From positions 1 to 29,180 of the IMG/VR virus record IMGVR_UViG_3300042899_000067: 29,180 bases of DNA; one strand, 5' to 3'. Shown here one piece after another: positions 8,731 to 14,590 of the stretch (its first letter is position 1; every line of letters begins with the position of its first letter). The notes beneath the pieces were generated by a model. It saw only the letters and a list, made by a program, of their open reading frames with translations, did no database searches and had not been told where the DNA came from. Origin of the DNA: a virus. A program made the translations under genes and the position numbers.

Positions 8731-8940
8731 TTACCGTTGTGGCAAATCTTTAAAATCTTTAGGGTCGTTATCTTTTCTGAACTTTCGCCAGTCTGGTGAT
8801 ACGGTAATTAAACCACCGCTATCGATATAGTCCTTTAGGTATTGTTTAAACGCTTCTGGGTCATTCTTTGCTATTTCCTTTATAGCTATTATCTGACCGC
8901 CTTGCATTGAATCGAAAAACTCAAAAGCTTTATCTTTCAT
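8731..8940 (-). CDS. Small hypothetical protein in the tail block
   Basis: 69 residues, charged, no membrane segment. The first half is helical (IIAIKEIAKNDPEAFKQYLKDYI), the end is rich in Lys, Asp and Pro (WRKFRKDNDPKDFKDLPQR). I do not recognise the family. It starts 3 nt after the previous stop and is followed by a 34-nt gap before the tail assembly chaperone, so it belongs to the same transcript. Its position suggests a role in tail assembly, but nothing in the sequence shows it. Confidence 0.6.
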   Translation of the reverse strand: MKDKAFEFFDSMQGGQIIAIKEIAKNDPEAFKQYLKDYIDSGGLITVSPDWRKFRKDNDPKDFKDLPQR

Positions 8941-8943
8941 ATA

Positions 8944-9237
8944 TTATACCAATGACATATATGAAGTGTTTTTATACTTATTTTTTAACGCTTCTGTTTT
9001 GTAATCAGTTGCTACAACTATTGACTTATTCCAAAGACCTAATCTTTTCTTTGCATCGTCAAGATTCATCATTAAATCAGTTCTTTTAAGACCTTCGCTA
9101 ATTGTAACTTTTCTAAAATTACAAAGCAAGTCAGTCATAAATTCTTTTAATGTTACATTCCAATAAGCATTAATTGATTCGTTAAAATAAGTTATAACTT
9201 CTGTTTTGTTTTCTGTTAAAAATTCTTTATTTGTCAT
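8944..9237 (-). CDS. First gene of the structural transcript, unknown
   Basis: 97 residues, helical, slightly basic. It begins MTNKEFLTENKTEV and contains one Cys (in LLCNFRK). No recognisable motif or membrane segment. It is the first gene downstream of the promoter at 9258-9302, with a 20-nt leader between the -7 box and the ATG. As a promoter-proximal small gene it could be regulatory or a small tail protein. I do not recognise it. Confidence 0.6.
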   Translation of the reverse strand: MTNKEFLTENKTEVITYFNESINAYWNVTLKEFMTDLLCNFRKVTISEGLKRTDLMMNLDDAKKRLGLWNKSIVVATDYKTEALKNKYKNTSYMSLV

Positions 9238-9257
9238 GTCTTTGTTTGTTTGTTAAT

Positions 9258-9302
9258 CAAAGATAATGCAAAGCACCTATTCAATTGTCATAGAATTGTC
9301 AT
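9258..9302 (-). promoter_or_regulatory. Promoter with tandem 11-bp repeats (structural operon)
   Basis: On the minus strand two direct repeats, ATGACAATTCT (9302-9292) and ATGACAATTGA (9291-9281), are followed after exactly 15 nt by TATCTTTG (9265-9258), a match to the Bacteroidota -7 box TAnnTTTG. The ATG of the first structural gene is 20 nt further on. The same architecture occurs at 18459-18503. No TTTG -33 box sits at the same place in both, so the repeats probably take over that role by binding an activator, or they are an operator. The match to the -7 consensus is seen; the function is inferred. Confidence 0.7.
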
Positions 9303-9328
9303 AAAGTAAATTATTTTGTAAGCTCTGT

Positions 9329-9354
9329 TTACAACTTTTTTTAAAAAATTGTAA
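9329..9354. repeat. AT-rich imperfect palindrome
   Basis: TTACAA (9329-9334) and TTGTAA (9349-9354) flank a T-run and an A-run, giving a 12-bp AT-rich stem with one unpaired C. Another TTGTAA at 9316-9321 can pair with the left arm as an alternative hairpin. It lacks the GC stem of a normal terminator. It could be an easily melted element, an operator, or a weak structure after the terminase gene. Confidence 0.5.
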
Positions 9355-9368
9355 GTTTCAATCCTTAC

Positions 9369-9438
9369 TTTGTGACATAAATAAGTGTTTTACACAAAAT
9401 ATAGGTGCAAATAACTATTTCACACAAATAATAAGTGC
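9369..9438 (-). repeat. Three 20-21 bp iteron-like repeats
   Basis: Three related blocks in the same orientation: 9369-9388, 9389-9408 (immediately adjacent) and 9418-9438. On the plus strand they share the core ACA-nAA-TA-AGTG, for example TTTACACAAAATATAGGTGC at 9389-9408. On the minus strand they read GCACtTAT..TTTGTG. A fourth copy lies at 19653-19672 in the opposite orientation. The blocks start 4 nt after the terminase stop. They could be iterons of a replication origin, operator sites, or a packaging recognition site next to the terminase gene. Confidence 0.6.
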
Positions 9439-9441
9439 TTT

Positions 9442-10611
9442 TTATATTAAAGCATATTGCCCAAGTGTACGCCCTTGAATAAAACCACGCCACGCTAAGG
9501 CTAAAGAACACACCGCATCGTCGTGCATTCCTTGAGGTGCTGAATATTTAACACCTGTTTTGCTATACACATATTCAAATAACGACAATTCGTCTACGAT
9601 TGACCCCTCCGGGTATTTAATTAAACCTTGCTGAATAGCTATGACTAACCCTTCGATTAGTTGTTGTTTAGAAGTGCTTGTAAATTTAAACCCTTCAATC
9701 ATGTAGTCATCACGTTGCAAATCTTCTACTATTGGGTCACCAACGCCCGTTGCATCAATTACCTTTGGCACGTTTGCTAATTGCTTTATCTTATTCTTAG
9801 TAGCAGACCAATCAGCTTGAAAGCGGTCGTAATGACATACGCAACCATTACCGTCAAGACCGATAATAACAGTGTAATCGTAAGACTTAGCCAAATCAAT
9901 GCCGTAGCAAACGGGAATGGCACTCGATATTTGCGTAATGTTTTGACGAATAAAGTCCATACCAAATGGATTAGCTGCATTCTCCATTGGATTCGCAAGA
10001 TATTCCTGCTCAAAGACCGCCGAAGGTAACGAAGCCTTAGCGTCATCGATTTCTTGATTATTAATAAATGGATTGTCATACGTTGTATATTTGAATGATT
10101 GAAAGTCTTTGTCACCATTACGCAAATAAAGGCGATAGAAAAAGTCTTTGCCACGCGGTGTGGATATGAACAAGGCACGACCTTGATAATCGGTTAGAGT
10201 TGGTCTTATAGCGTTGTTCCAAGCATCTTCTAAGTGTGGTATATAACAAGCTTCATCTATTATGACATTGTGAAACTTTAAACCTCTAAGATTATCCAAA
10301 CGCTCACCTGTAAAGAAACGAATTTCACCACCTGTGACGAACTTAAAAACCAAATCAGACTTATTTGCAGTTGCTACCTCGTTTGGTATTAGCTTTGCTA
10401 TCTCATCAAAGAAAACTTTTGCAAGTGAATATGTCGGTGTTATATAAGCATTGATATTACCTGCAAGTGATTCCGTTATTGTGTACTGTTTACTTATCAA
10501 AGATTTGCCCCACCTACGACCACACATTAAAACTCTAAAACGTGCTTTTGATTCTAAGACGTTTCTTTGCCCTTCGTGTGGTTTAGGAAGCTCGATTTGT
10601 ATCGTCTGCAT
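9442..10611 (-). CDS. terL: Terminase large subunit
   Basis: 389 residues. ATPase: variant Walker A CGRRWGKS (30-37), Walker B VIIDE (116-120), and STPRG (150-154) as coupling motif. Nuclease (RNase H fold): Asp239 in YGIDLAKSYDY, Asp286/Asp292 in IDATGVGD, and HDD (363-365) near the C-terminus. It drives DNA packaging into proheads and cuts the concatemer. It is at the short end of the range for the family (often 400-550 residues) but all motifs are present. It overlaps the small-subunit gene by 29 nt. It ends just before the 204-nt gene-free region, and no strong terminator follows. Confidence 0.95.
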   Translation of the reverse strand: MQTIQIELPKPHEGQRNVLESKARFRVLMCGRRWGKSLISKQYTITESLAGNINAYITPTYSLAKVFFDEIAKLIPNEVATANKSDLVFKFVTGGEIRFFTGERLDNLRGLKFHNVIIDEACYIPHLEDAWNNAIRPTLTDYQGRALFISTPRGKDFFYRLYLRNGDKDFQSFKYTTYDNPFINNQEIDDAKASLPSAVFEQEYLANPMENAANPFGMDFIRQNITQISSAIPVCYGIDLAKSYDYTVIIGLDGNGCVCHYDRFQADWSATKNKIKQLANVPKVIDATGVGDPIVEDLQRDDYMIEGFKFTSTSKQQLIEGLVIAIQQGLIKYPEGSIVDELSLFEYVYSKTGVKYSAPQGMHDDAVCSLALAWRGFIQGRTLGQYALI

Positions 10612-10966
10612 CTTTATATGTTACTTCTATTTTAAACCCACCTGAAGCGTTTAAATCCATTTGTTCTTTAGGCTTACCATAAACTCTATTCCATAATAAA
10701 TCTAATGAATAAAGAGTACCTTTCTCGATTGACTTTCGTATCGCTCCAGCCACAGTCTTTTCTAAAACGGTTGTATTTTTATCTTGATAAACTTCTTTGA
10801 GTTCATCGATAGTCATTGACATTAAAGCCTGAATAGTATCTGTGACCTCTGAATTTTTATAGCCTTGTTCTGTTAATGTAGATACCCATTTTCTCGGTCT
10901 ACCGTTTCCCTCGCGTCGTGAATCATAACCTTTATTGAAAGGTTTTAAATTTTGTTCATTTGCCAT
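10583..10966 (-). CDS. terS: Terminase small subunit-like protein
   Basis: 127 residues. Starts with a basic low-complexity segment, FNKGYDSRREGNGRPRKW (about 9-26), in the style of the KGxSGNPxGRP starts of DUF5681-type small terminase proteins, followed by helical segments (VTDTIQALMSMTIDELKEVY) and a C-terminal tail. It overlaps the start of the large subunit by 29 nt and itself begins one base inside the stop of the gene before it (TAATG). Role: DNA recognition and regulation of the terminase. The call rests on position and N-terminal pattern. Confidence 0.75.
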   Translation of the reverse strand: MANEQNLKPFNKGYDSRREGNGRPRKWVSTLTEQGYKNSEVTDTIQALMSMTIDELKEVYQDKNTTVLEKTVAGAIRKSIEKGTLYSLDLLWNRVYGKPKEQMDLNASGGFKIEVTYKDADDTNRAS

Positions 10967-11136
10967 TATTTCGCTTTTGTTTCACTTTTTAAATCTTTGT
11001 AAAAGAAATCGCATTCGTCATCAATATACGGAGGGTCACAAAAGTAACTTTGATAATAACTCGGTTTCGCTGTATAACGATAGCATTCATTTTTTAAAGG
11101 GCAATCTTCACCCTTGCACATTGATATGTCTGGCAT
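10966..11136 (-). CDS. Small Cys-rich protein, possible metal-binding
   Basis: 56 residues, starting MPDISMCKGEDCPLKNECYR. It has five Cys: three in a CxxxxCxxxxxC array (7, 12, 18), then Cys33 and Cys42, plus many Tyr and Asp. The spacing suggests a small zinc-binding fold. I recognise the pattern (MC..-CP-.-CYRY) as recurring in Bacteroidota phages, without known function. Its stop overlaps the start of the small terminase gene (TAATG) and it begins 1 nt after the stop of the tiny membrane gene, so it is part of the terminase operon. It is small but the codon use and coupling make it convincing. Confidence 0.75.
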   Translation of the reverse strand: MPDISMCKGEDCPLKNECYRYTAKPSYYQSYFCDPPYIDDECDFFYKDLKSETKAK

Positions 11137-11137
11137 C

Positions 11138-11236
11138 TTAAAAATAATTAAATATTTCTATAATTTTTGTTATTAAATAATAAAGCATTAATCCAATAAA
11201 TGAAATGTATAAAACAAATTCAATTACCTTTTCCAT
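11138..11236 (-). CDS. Tiny single-span membrane protein (tentative)
   Basis: 32 residues, MEKVIEFVLY then a strongly hydrophobic helix to the C-terminus. It overlaps the end of the HNH gene by 17 nt and stops 1 nt before the start of the Cys-rich gene, filling an otherwise empty 83-nt gap exactly. No family is recognised. A chance open frame in AT-rich DNA is possible because such DNA encodes hydrophobic residues easily. Confidence 0.4.
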   Translation of the reverse strand: MEKVIEFVLYISFIGLMLYYLITKIIEIFNYF

Positions 11237-11492
11237 ATAACCTTTCTTGAATTAATAAGTCGTGTATATCTTGTAAGTATTCTTTATGTTGTTTTTTATC
11301 CCCGTATTCTATATGACATTCTCGGCACAAAGCTTGTAAGTTATCGATATGGTCTGCAAGTTTAGTGCCACCCATTCCCCTACATTCTAGGTGGTGAATG
11401 TCACACGATTGTTTGCCACACACTTCGCAAGATATGAAGTCGGTAGTATCGTAACCAAAGAATGATAAATATAATTTAACGTGCTTTTTCAT
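11220..11492 (-). CDS. HNH endonuclease
   Basis: 90 residues. Zinc ligands Cys22 and Cys25 (CEVC), His33-His34 (IHHLECRGMGG), and Cys56-x-x-Cys59-His60 (LCRECH) give a complete small HNH domain. In many HK97-type phages an HNH protein encoded next to the terminase is needed for specific DNA cutting during packaging; the same role is plausible here, with only three small genes/terS between it and terL. It starts 4 nt inside the ParB-like gene (ATGA type overlap). Confidence 0.88.
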   Translation of the reverse strand: MKKHVKLYLSFFGYDTTDFISCEVCGKQSCDIHHLECRGMGGTKLADHIDNLQALCRECHIEYGDKKQHKEYLQDIHDLLIQERLYGKGN

Positions 11493-11986
11493 TTGACTTT
11501 CATTATTGCGCTGTATTCGTCACACAAGTTTTGTAGCTTTTCATTCATTTCTATAAAAGCGTTGTTTGTCGTTTCAATAGATATCTTAATAAAGTTTTCT
11601 TCTTGAGCATCTTTTACGGATTCGCTATCAAATACGGGTACGTTTAAACCCCATTCTTTTAATTCGTGTTCATCCCATTCGTTTGCCAAGGTATCCCAAT
11701 CCCATTCACCGGTGTTTGCGTTTAGTCTTATATTCAATTCTCTTTCGTCGTCGTCGTTTAAATCAACAATCACACATTCAATTTCTTTATATCCTAGCTT
11801 TGTTAATTCACGTACTCTAAAATGACCACCTACAATGTAACCGCTTTGCTTATTAAATATAATAGGCTCAACAACGCCAAACTTTTCTAATGAAGCCTTT
11901 AAATGCTTTTCTTGATTCTTTGTGCTTTGTCTAGGATTGTAAGGCGCAGGGATTAAATCGCTTAATTTCTTTATCTCTATAATCAT
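11489..11986 (-). CDS. ParB/Srx-domain (ParB N-terminal-like) protein
   Basis: 165 residues. The N-terminal 95 residues are a ParB-N type domain: LIPAPYNPRQ (11-20), a helix, VVEPIIFNK, then GGHFR (53-57, the GGHxR motif that in ParB binds CTP/phosphate), and LNIRLNANTGEWD (85-97). The second half has no clear HTH. Single-domain ParB-like proteins of phages often lie near a DNA methylase or terminase genes; no methylase is visible in this window. It may act in DNA binding, nicking or packaging. There is no ParA partner, so segregation is unlikely. Its start overlaps the preceding stop by 4 nt (ATGA). Confidence 0.85.
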   Translation of the reverse strand: MIIEIKKLSDLIPAPYNPRQSTKNQEKHLKASLEKFGVVEPIIFNKQSGYIVGGHFRVRELTKLGYKEIECVIVDLNDDDERELNIRLNANTGEWDWDTLANEWDEHELKEWGLNVPVFDSESVKDAQEENFIKISIETTNNAFIEMNEKLQNLCDEYSAIMKVK

Positions 11987-12150
11987 AACCTATCAAGCAA
12001 ATTATCAATTTTATTTATAACCTTTATTTTCATTGGTATTGAATTGCCTAACAAATCAATGTCATCTAGTTGCGCAAGTATCTCAAGCATAACCATTATC
12101 TTATCTAAATTCTGATTCGTTTCTTTTTCAATATCGATTTTATTAGGCAT
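11983..12150 (-). CDS. Small hypothetical helical protein
   Basis: 55 residues, beginning MPNKIDIEKETNQ, helical and leucine-rich with amphipathic repeats (LAQLDDIDLLGN). It starts inside the stop of the preceding gene (TAATG at 12150) and stops inside the start of the ParB-like gene (ATGA at 11986), exactly filling the gap. The double coupling supports it being real. No family is recognised. Confidence 0.65.
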   Translation of the reverse strand: MPNKIDIEKETNQNLDKIMVMLEILAQLDDIDLLGNSIPMKIKVINKIDNLLDRL

Positions 12151-12506
12151 TACTTTCTTGATTTACGCCCTCGCCTTTTTGGCACTTGCTTATTCACCAT
12201 TTCAGCATTAAAGTCATTCACAAAGGTAGCTTCTACATTAGTAGTACTTTGTATTGATTCTGCAAAGGCTTCGATAGGTTCGATGTAAGTATCGTAATTA
12301 ACGCTTAGATATATCCTTTGAATCATTTCTGCGACGCAAGACATACACCATTTATTAACAAAGAATTTATCGTCAACTTCTTGCTTGTAAATTGCTTCAA
12401 GTTCTAAAATAGTTACTTGATTTAGATTCTTGATAAACCCAGCATCACGCAATGATACCCAGTGTTCTTTATATTTATCAAGTGTTTTTTTAGTTAGATA
12501 GTTCAT
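12150..12506 (-). CDS. Hypothetical protein with CxxC and basic tail
   Basis: 118 residues. Central NKWCMSCVAEM contains a CxxC; the C-terminus PKRRGRKSRK is a strongly basic tail resembling an AT-hook core (RGR), suggesting contact with nucleic acid. The N-terminal half is helical. It overlaps the membrane protein gene by 4 nt and its stop overlaps the next start (TAATG). Between a sigma-like factor and ParB/HNH genes it could belong to DNA handling or host takeover. No family name can be given. Confidence 0.6.
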   Translation of the reverse strand: MNYLTKKTLDKYKEHWVSLRDAGFIKNLNQVTILELEAIYKQEVDDKFFVNKWCMSCVAEMIQRIYLSVNYDTYIEPIEAFAESIQSTTNVEATFVNDFNAEMVNKQVPKRRGRKSRK

Positions 12507-12802
12507 ATAAATTTTTTAAATAGTATAGCCACAATACTAGCTGCGAAAGCTATCATTAAGGCTGTGATAATAATATAGTTAAAATATAAAGCTGATAGCA
12601 AAGCAACCCAGAACGATAAGCAATAACCACAATCGAAAGGTTTCAAGCGTAAAGGTGTCTTTATAAAATCGTAGCCTTTTAACTTGTTACCGATATTGAA
12701 TTCATCATATAAAAAACGTGAAAACATTTGTGGTATCATTGATATTTCGGCAAAGCTAAAGCCTAAACAAGCCGACCCGACAATAAGAAATAATTCATTC
12801 AT
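12503..12802 (-). CDS. Small membrane protein with CxxC-FW motif
   Basis: 99 residues. Hydrophobic N-terminal segment (5-22), then a polar loop, the motif PFDCGYCLSFWVAL (55-68) and a long hydrophobic C-terminal stretch (63-95) with a final basic KKF. The CxxC before a membrane helix resembles a family of small membrane proteins of Bacteroidota and their phages (DUF1360-like pattern). Location: host inner membrane. It overlaps the sigma-like gene by 8 nt. Function unknown; it lies far from the lysis cassette, so a holin role is less likely. Confidence 0.6.
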   Translation of the reverse strand: MNELFLIVGSACLGFSFAEISMIPQMFSRFLYDEFNIGNKLKGYDFIKTPLRLKPFDCGYCLSFWVALLSALYFNYIIITALMIAFAASIVAILFKKFI

Positions 12803-13346
12803 ATTCTTTAATATTTAGTTTAACATTATTTATAGCGTTCTTCACGCCGTTTGCGATTGTTCGAATAGGAATACCAGTTTTTAAACTCACATTCTTGTAA
12901 GTTCCTAATTGTAAATATAACTTTAAGACTTCACATTCAAAGAACCTTAACTCTGATATGCTCTTTTCTACCGCTTGAATCCTAGCTTCTATCTTATCAT
13001 AAGCGTTATCGTCTTGTAATTCAAACAAATGATTAGCAAATAGTATATGGTCACTGTTTTCGATTAATTCATCGTCAATTATATTGTCGCTTATCCTTTG
13101 ATTCTTGAAGTTCTGATAATAAAACTTTGAATTTTTAGAACGGAATTGGTTTAACCCTATACGAACAATAAAGAATTTTAAACATTTTCTTTCGTGCATA
13201 TCAATAATTTTTTCTTGATTGTACTCGCATATAGTTAAAAATACATCTTGTCGAAGTTCCTCCCACCATTCACCAGCGATGTTCTTAAAAAATGTTATTA
13301 TATCTTTTTGAGTATAATAATCACTTATAACCCTATTATAATTCAT
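12795..13346 (-). CDS. Sigma-70-like (ECF-type) factor
   Basis: 183 residues. Residues 27-42 (WWEELRQDVFLTICEY) match the start of a sigma region 2 (helix with QDVF), followed by a basic segment with aromatic residues (65-84). Residues 130-175 (SELRFFECEVLKLYLQLGTYKNVSLKTGIPIRTI) match sigma region 4 with its helix-turn-helix, of the kind L-E-LY-G--Y-EI----GIP--T. Such factors occur in phages of Bacteroidota and could redirect host RNA polymerase to late promoters. It lies late in the replication block, upstream of the terminase genes, a suitable place for a timer of the structural operon. Region 2 is divergent, so an autonomous HTH regulator is the alternative. Confidence 0.65.
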   Translation of the reverse strand: MNYNRVISDYYTQKDIITFFKNIAGEWWEELRQDVFLTICEYNQEKIIDMHERKCLKFFIVRIGLNQFRSKNSKFYYQNFKNQRISDNIIDDELIENSDHILFANHLFELQDDNAYDKIEARIQAVEKSISELRFFECEVLKLYLQLGTYKNVSLKTGIPIRTIANGVKNAINNVKLNIKEYE

Positions 13347-13722
13347 TGTGCATATACTTATCTATTATTTCTATTGAGTTTGTTACACCAACGCCAAACG
13401 AAGCGTAAGCACCCTCTCTATTTAGGTAGTCAAGGTAATTCTTTTGTTTAGTTAAATGTTCATTAGTTTTCAACATACCATTTAGCTTGAAAGGTGATTC
13501 GACTTTTAACTCTAAAACTAGCATTGAGTACTTACCGTTATTATGAAATATAAATAAGTCTGGTGTACCTTGTCCTGCTTGTCCTAGCTTCTTTGCTTTA
13601 CGTGCTAAGTAAATCGGAAGCCTTGCACCTGAAAGATAATTAGCCATAAATCGAACTTGCGGATATTGCATCTTCAAATAATTGACAACGCTTAACTGAA
13701 TTAAATCTTCTTTGTTTTGCAT
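13336..13722 (-). CDS. VRR-NUC domain nuclease
   Basis: 128 residues, a stand-alone VRR-NUC domain (PD-(D/E)xK fold). Motifs: GQGTPDLFI (50-58, catalytic Asp55), LELK (70-73, Glu71 and Lys73), and Gln93 in TKQKNYLDYL; AYASFGVGV near the end is the final strand. These nucleases act on branched DNA, such as Holliday junctions, during phage recombination or before packaging. It overlaps the sigma-like gene by 11 nt and starts 1 nt before the previous gene's stop codon begins. All expected catalytic residues are seen. Confidence 0.88.
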   Translation of the reverse strand: MQNKEDLIQLSVVNYLKMQYPQVRFMANYLSGARLPIYLARKAKKLGQAGQGTPDLFIFHNNGKYSMLVLELKVESPFKLNGMLKTNEHLTKQKNYLDYLNREGAYASFGVGVTNSIEIIDKYMHNEL

Positions 13723-14004
13723 TTACTTCTTTTTAAATTGTTCAAACCATTCTCTAAAACTTCCTTTATCCTCACCAATAAACATCATTCCTGCTTCAAA
13801 AGCACTTAATAAATCTTCCTCACTATACATTCTTTCAGCTTGAAATTTAGCACCTTCAATAAAACCTTGTTTTAACGATTTATAGTTATTTGTTTCGTGC
13901 ATATCAAAATAATTATGTGCATAATTTAATGCAGCTTTTTCAATGGTTTCTTGCGTGAGCCCATTAAGCCCATTATGAGCCATTTGTTCTTCTTTGTTTT
14001 GCAT
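13723..14004 (-). CDS. Hypothetical protein in replication block
   Basis: 93 residues, no recognised family. It contains a helical N-terminus, FIEGAKFQAERMY, and a C-terminal amphipathic helix ending in FKKK. There are two plausible starts: ATG at 14004 (MQNKEEQMAH) and ATG at 13983 (MAHNGLNG). The first 17 bases from 14004 are identical to the start of the next gene (VRR-NUC), so the upstream start may be a duplicated initiation segment. The overall composition (GAKFQAERMYSEEDL) resembles phage proteins of unknown function that read EDM--A--AG--. Confidence 0.6.
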   Translation of the reverse strand: MQNKEEQMAHNGLNGLTQETIEKAALNYAHNYFDMHETNNYKSLKQGFIEGAKFQAERMYSEEDLLSAFEAGMMFIGEDKGSFREWFEQFKKK

Positions 14005-14006
14005 AG

Positions 14007-14267
14007 CTATTTATTTAACAATTCATTCCAGTTATTATCAAGTTGTTCTTCAAAATCATTCTCAAGAAGTTCTTTATTTTCGATATTACGTTCCATCGTT
14101 CCCATTGCTTTACGGTGCGCGTTAATTAGCTTTTCAAACTTGTGCTGTAACTTCCCTGCATCTTCATTATTCAATACTGATAATTCATGTACTGCGACTT
14201 CTAAATTCTTAATCGACATTTTAGAATGCAAGTAAGATAATATTAATGAGTTTTCGAGTGGTGTCAT
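14007..14267 (-). CDS. Hypothetical coiled-coil protein
   Basis: 86 residues, mostly helical with heptad-like spacing (LEVAVHELSVLNNEDAGKL, then NIENKELLENDFEEQL). Acidic. It overlaps the preceding coiled-coil gene by 4 nt (ATGA). No family is recognised; with the next upstream gene it may form a pair of helical partners encoded together downstream of the helicase. Confidence 0.55.
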   Translation of the reverse strand: MTPLENSLILSYLHSKMSIKNLEVAVHELSVLNNEDAGKLQHKFEKLINAHRKAMGTMERNIENKELLENDFEEQLDNNWNELLNK

Positions 14268-14587
14268 AAGCTTGAATTTAATTTTTTAACTTCATTTTCT
14301 AAATCATTAACGTACAAAAGCAAAGTTCCTATTTGCATTCGCATTGTTTCTAATTCAATCGCTGCGAGTTCGTACTTTGCAAACATCTTAGAATATTCAT
14401 TCATTGCCTGTTCGACATAAATTTGAGCTTGATTGATTTCGTTATCAAAACCTTTTAAATCCGTTAAGGCTCGATTAATAATTTGCAAGTCTAAAGCTAC
14501 CTTTAAAAGGCTTAGTCTTTCGTCGTCAAAGAACTTGTAAGCATTTAGCTTGTTTTGTAAGTCGTTTATTAATTCTTTGTAGTTCAT
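14264..14587 (-). CDS. Hypothetical coiled-coil protein
   Basis: 107 residues, almost entirely helical with long leucine-rich heptads, ending LLYVNDLENEVKKLNSSL. It begins 3 nt after the helicase stop, so it is translated with the helicase. A helicase accessory role is possible but nothing in the sequence proves it. No family is recognised. Confidence 0.55.
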   Translation of the reverse strand: MNYKELINDLQNKLNAYKFFDDERLSLLKVALDLQIINRALTDLKGFDNEINQAQIYVEQAMNEYSKMFAKYELAAIELETMRMQIGTLLLYVNDLENEVKKLNSSL

Positions 14588-14590
14588 ATC

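Noticed and set aside
9786-10178. 130-codon minus-strand frame inside the large terminase gene
   Set aside because: It overlaps the ATPase and nuclease motifs of the terminase in another frame; its translation is rich in Leu, Ile and Thr without recognisable order.
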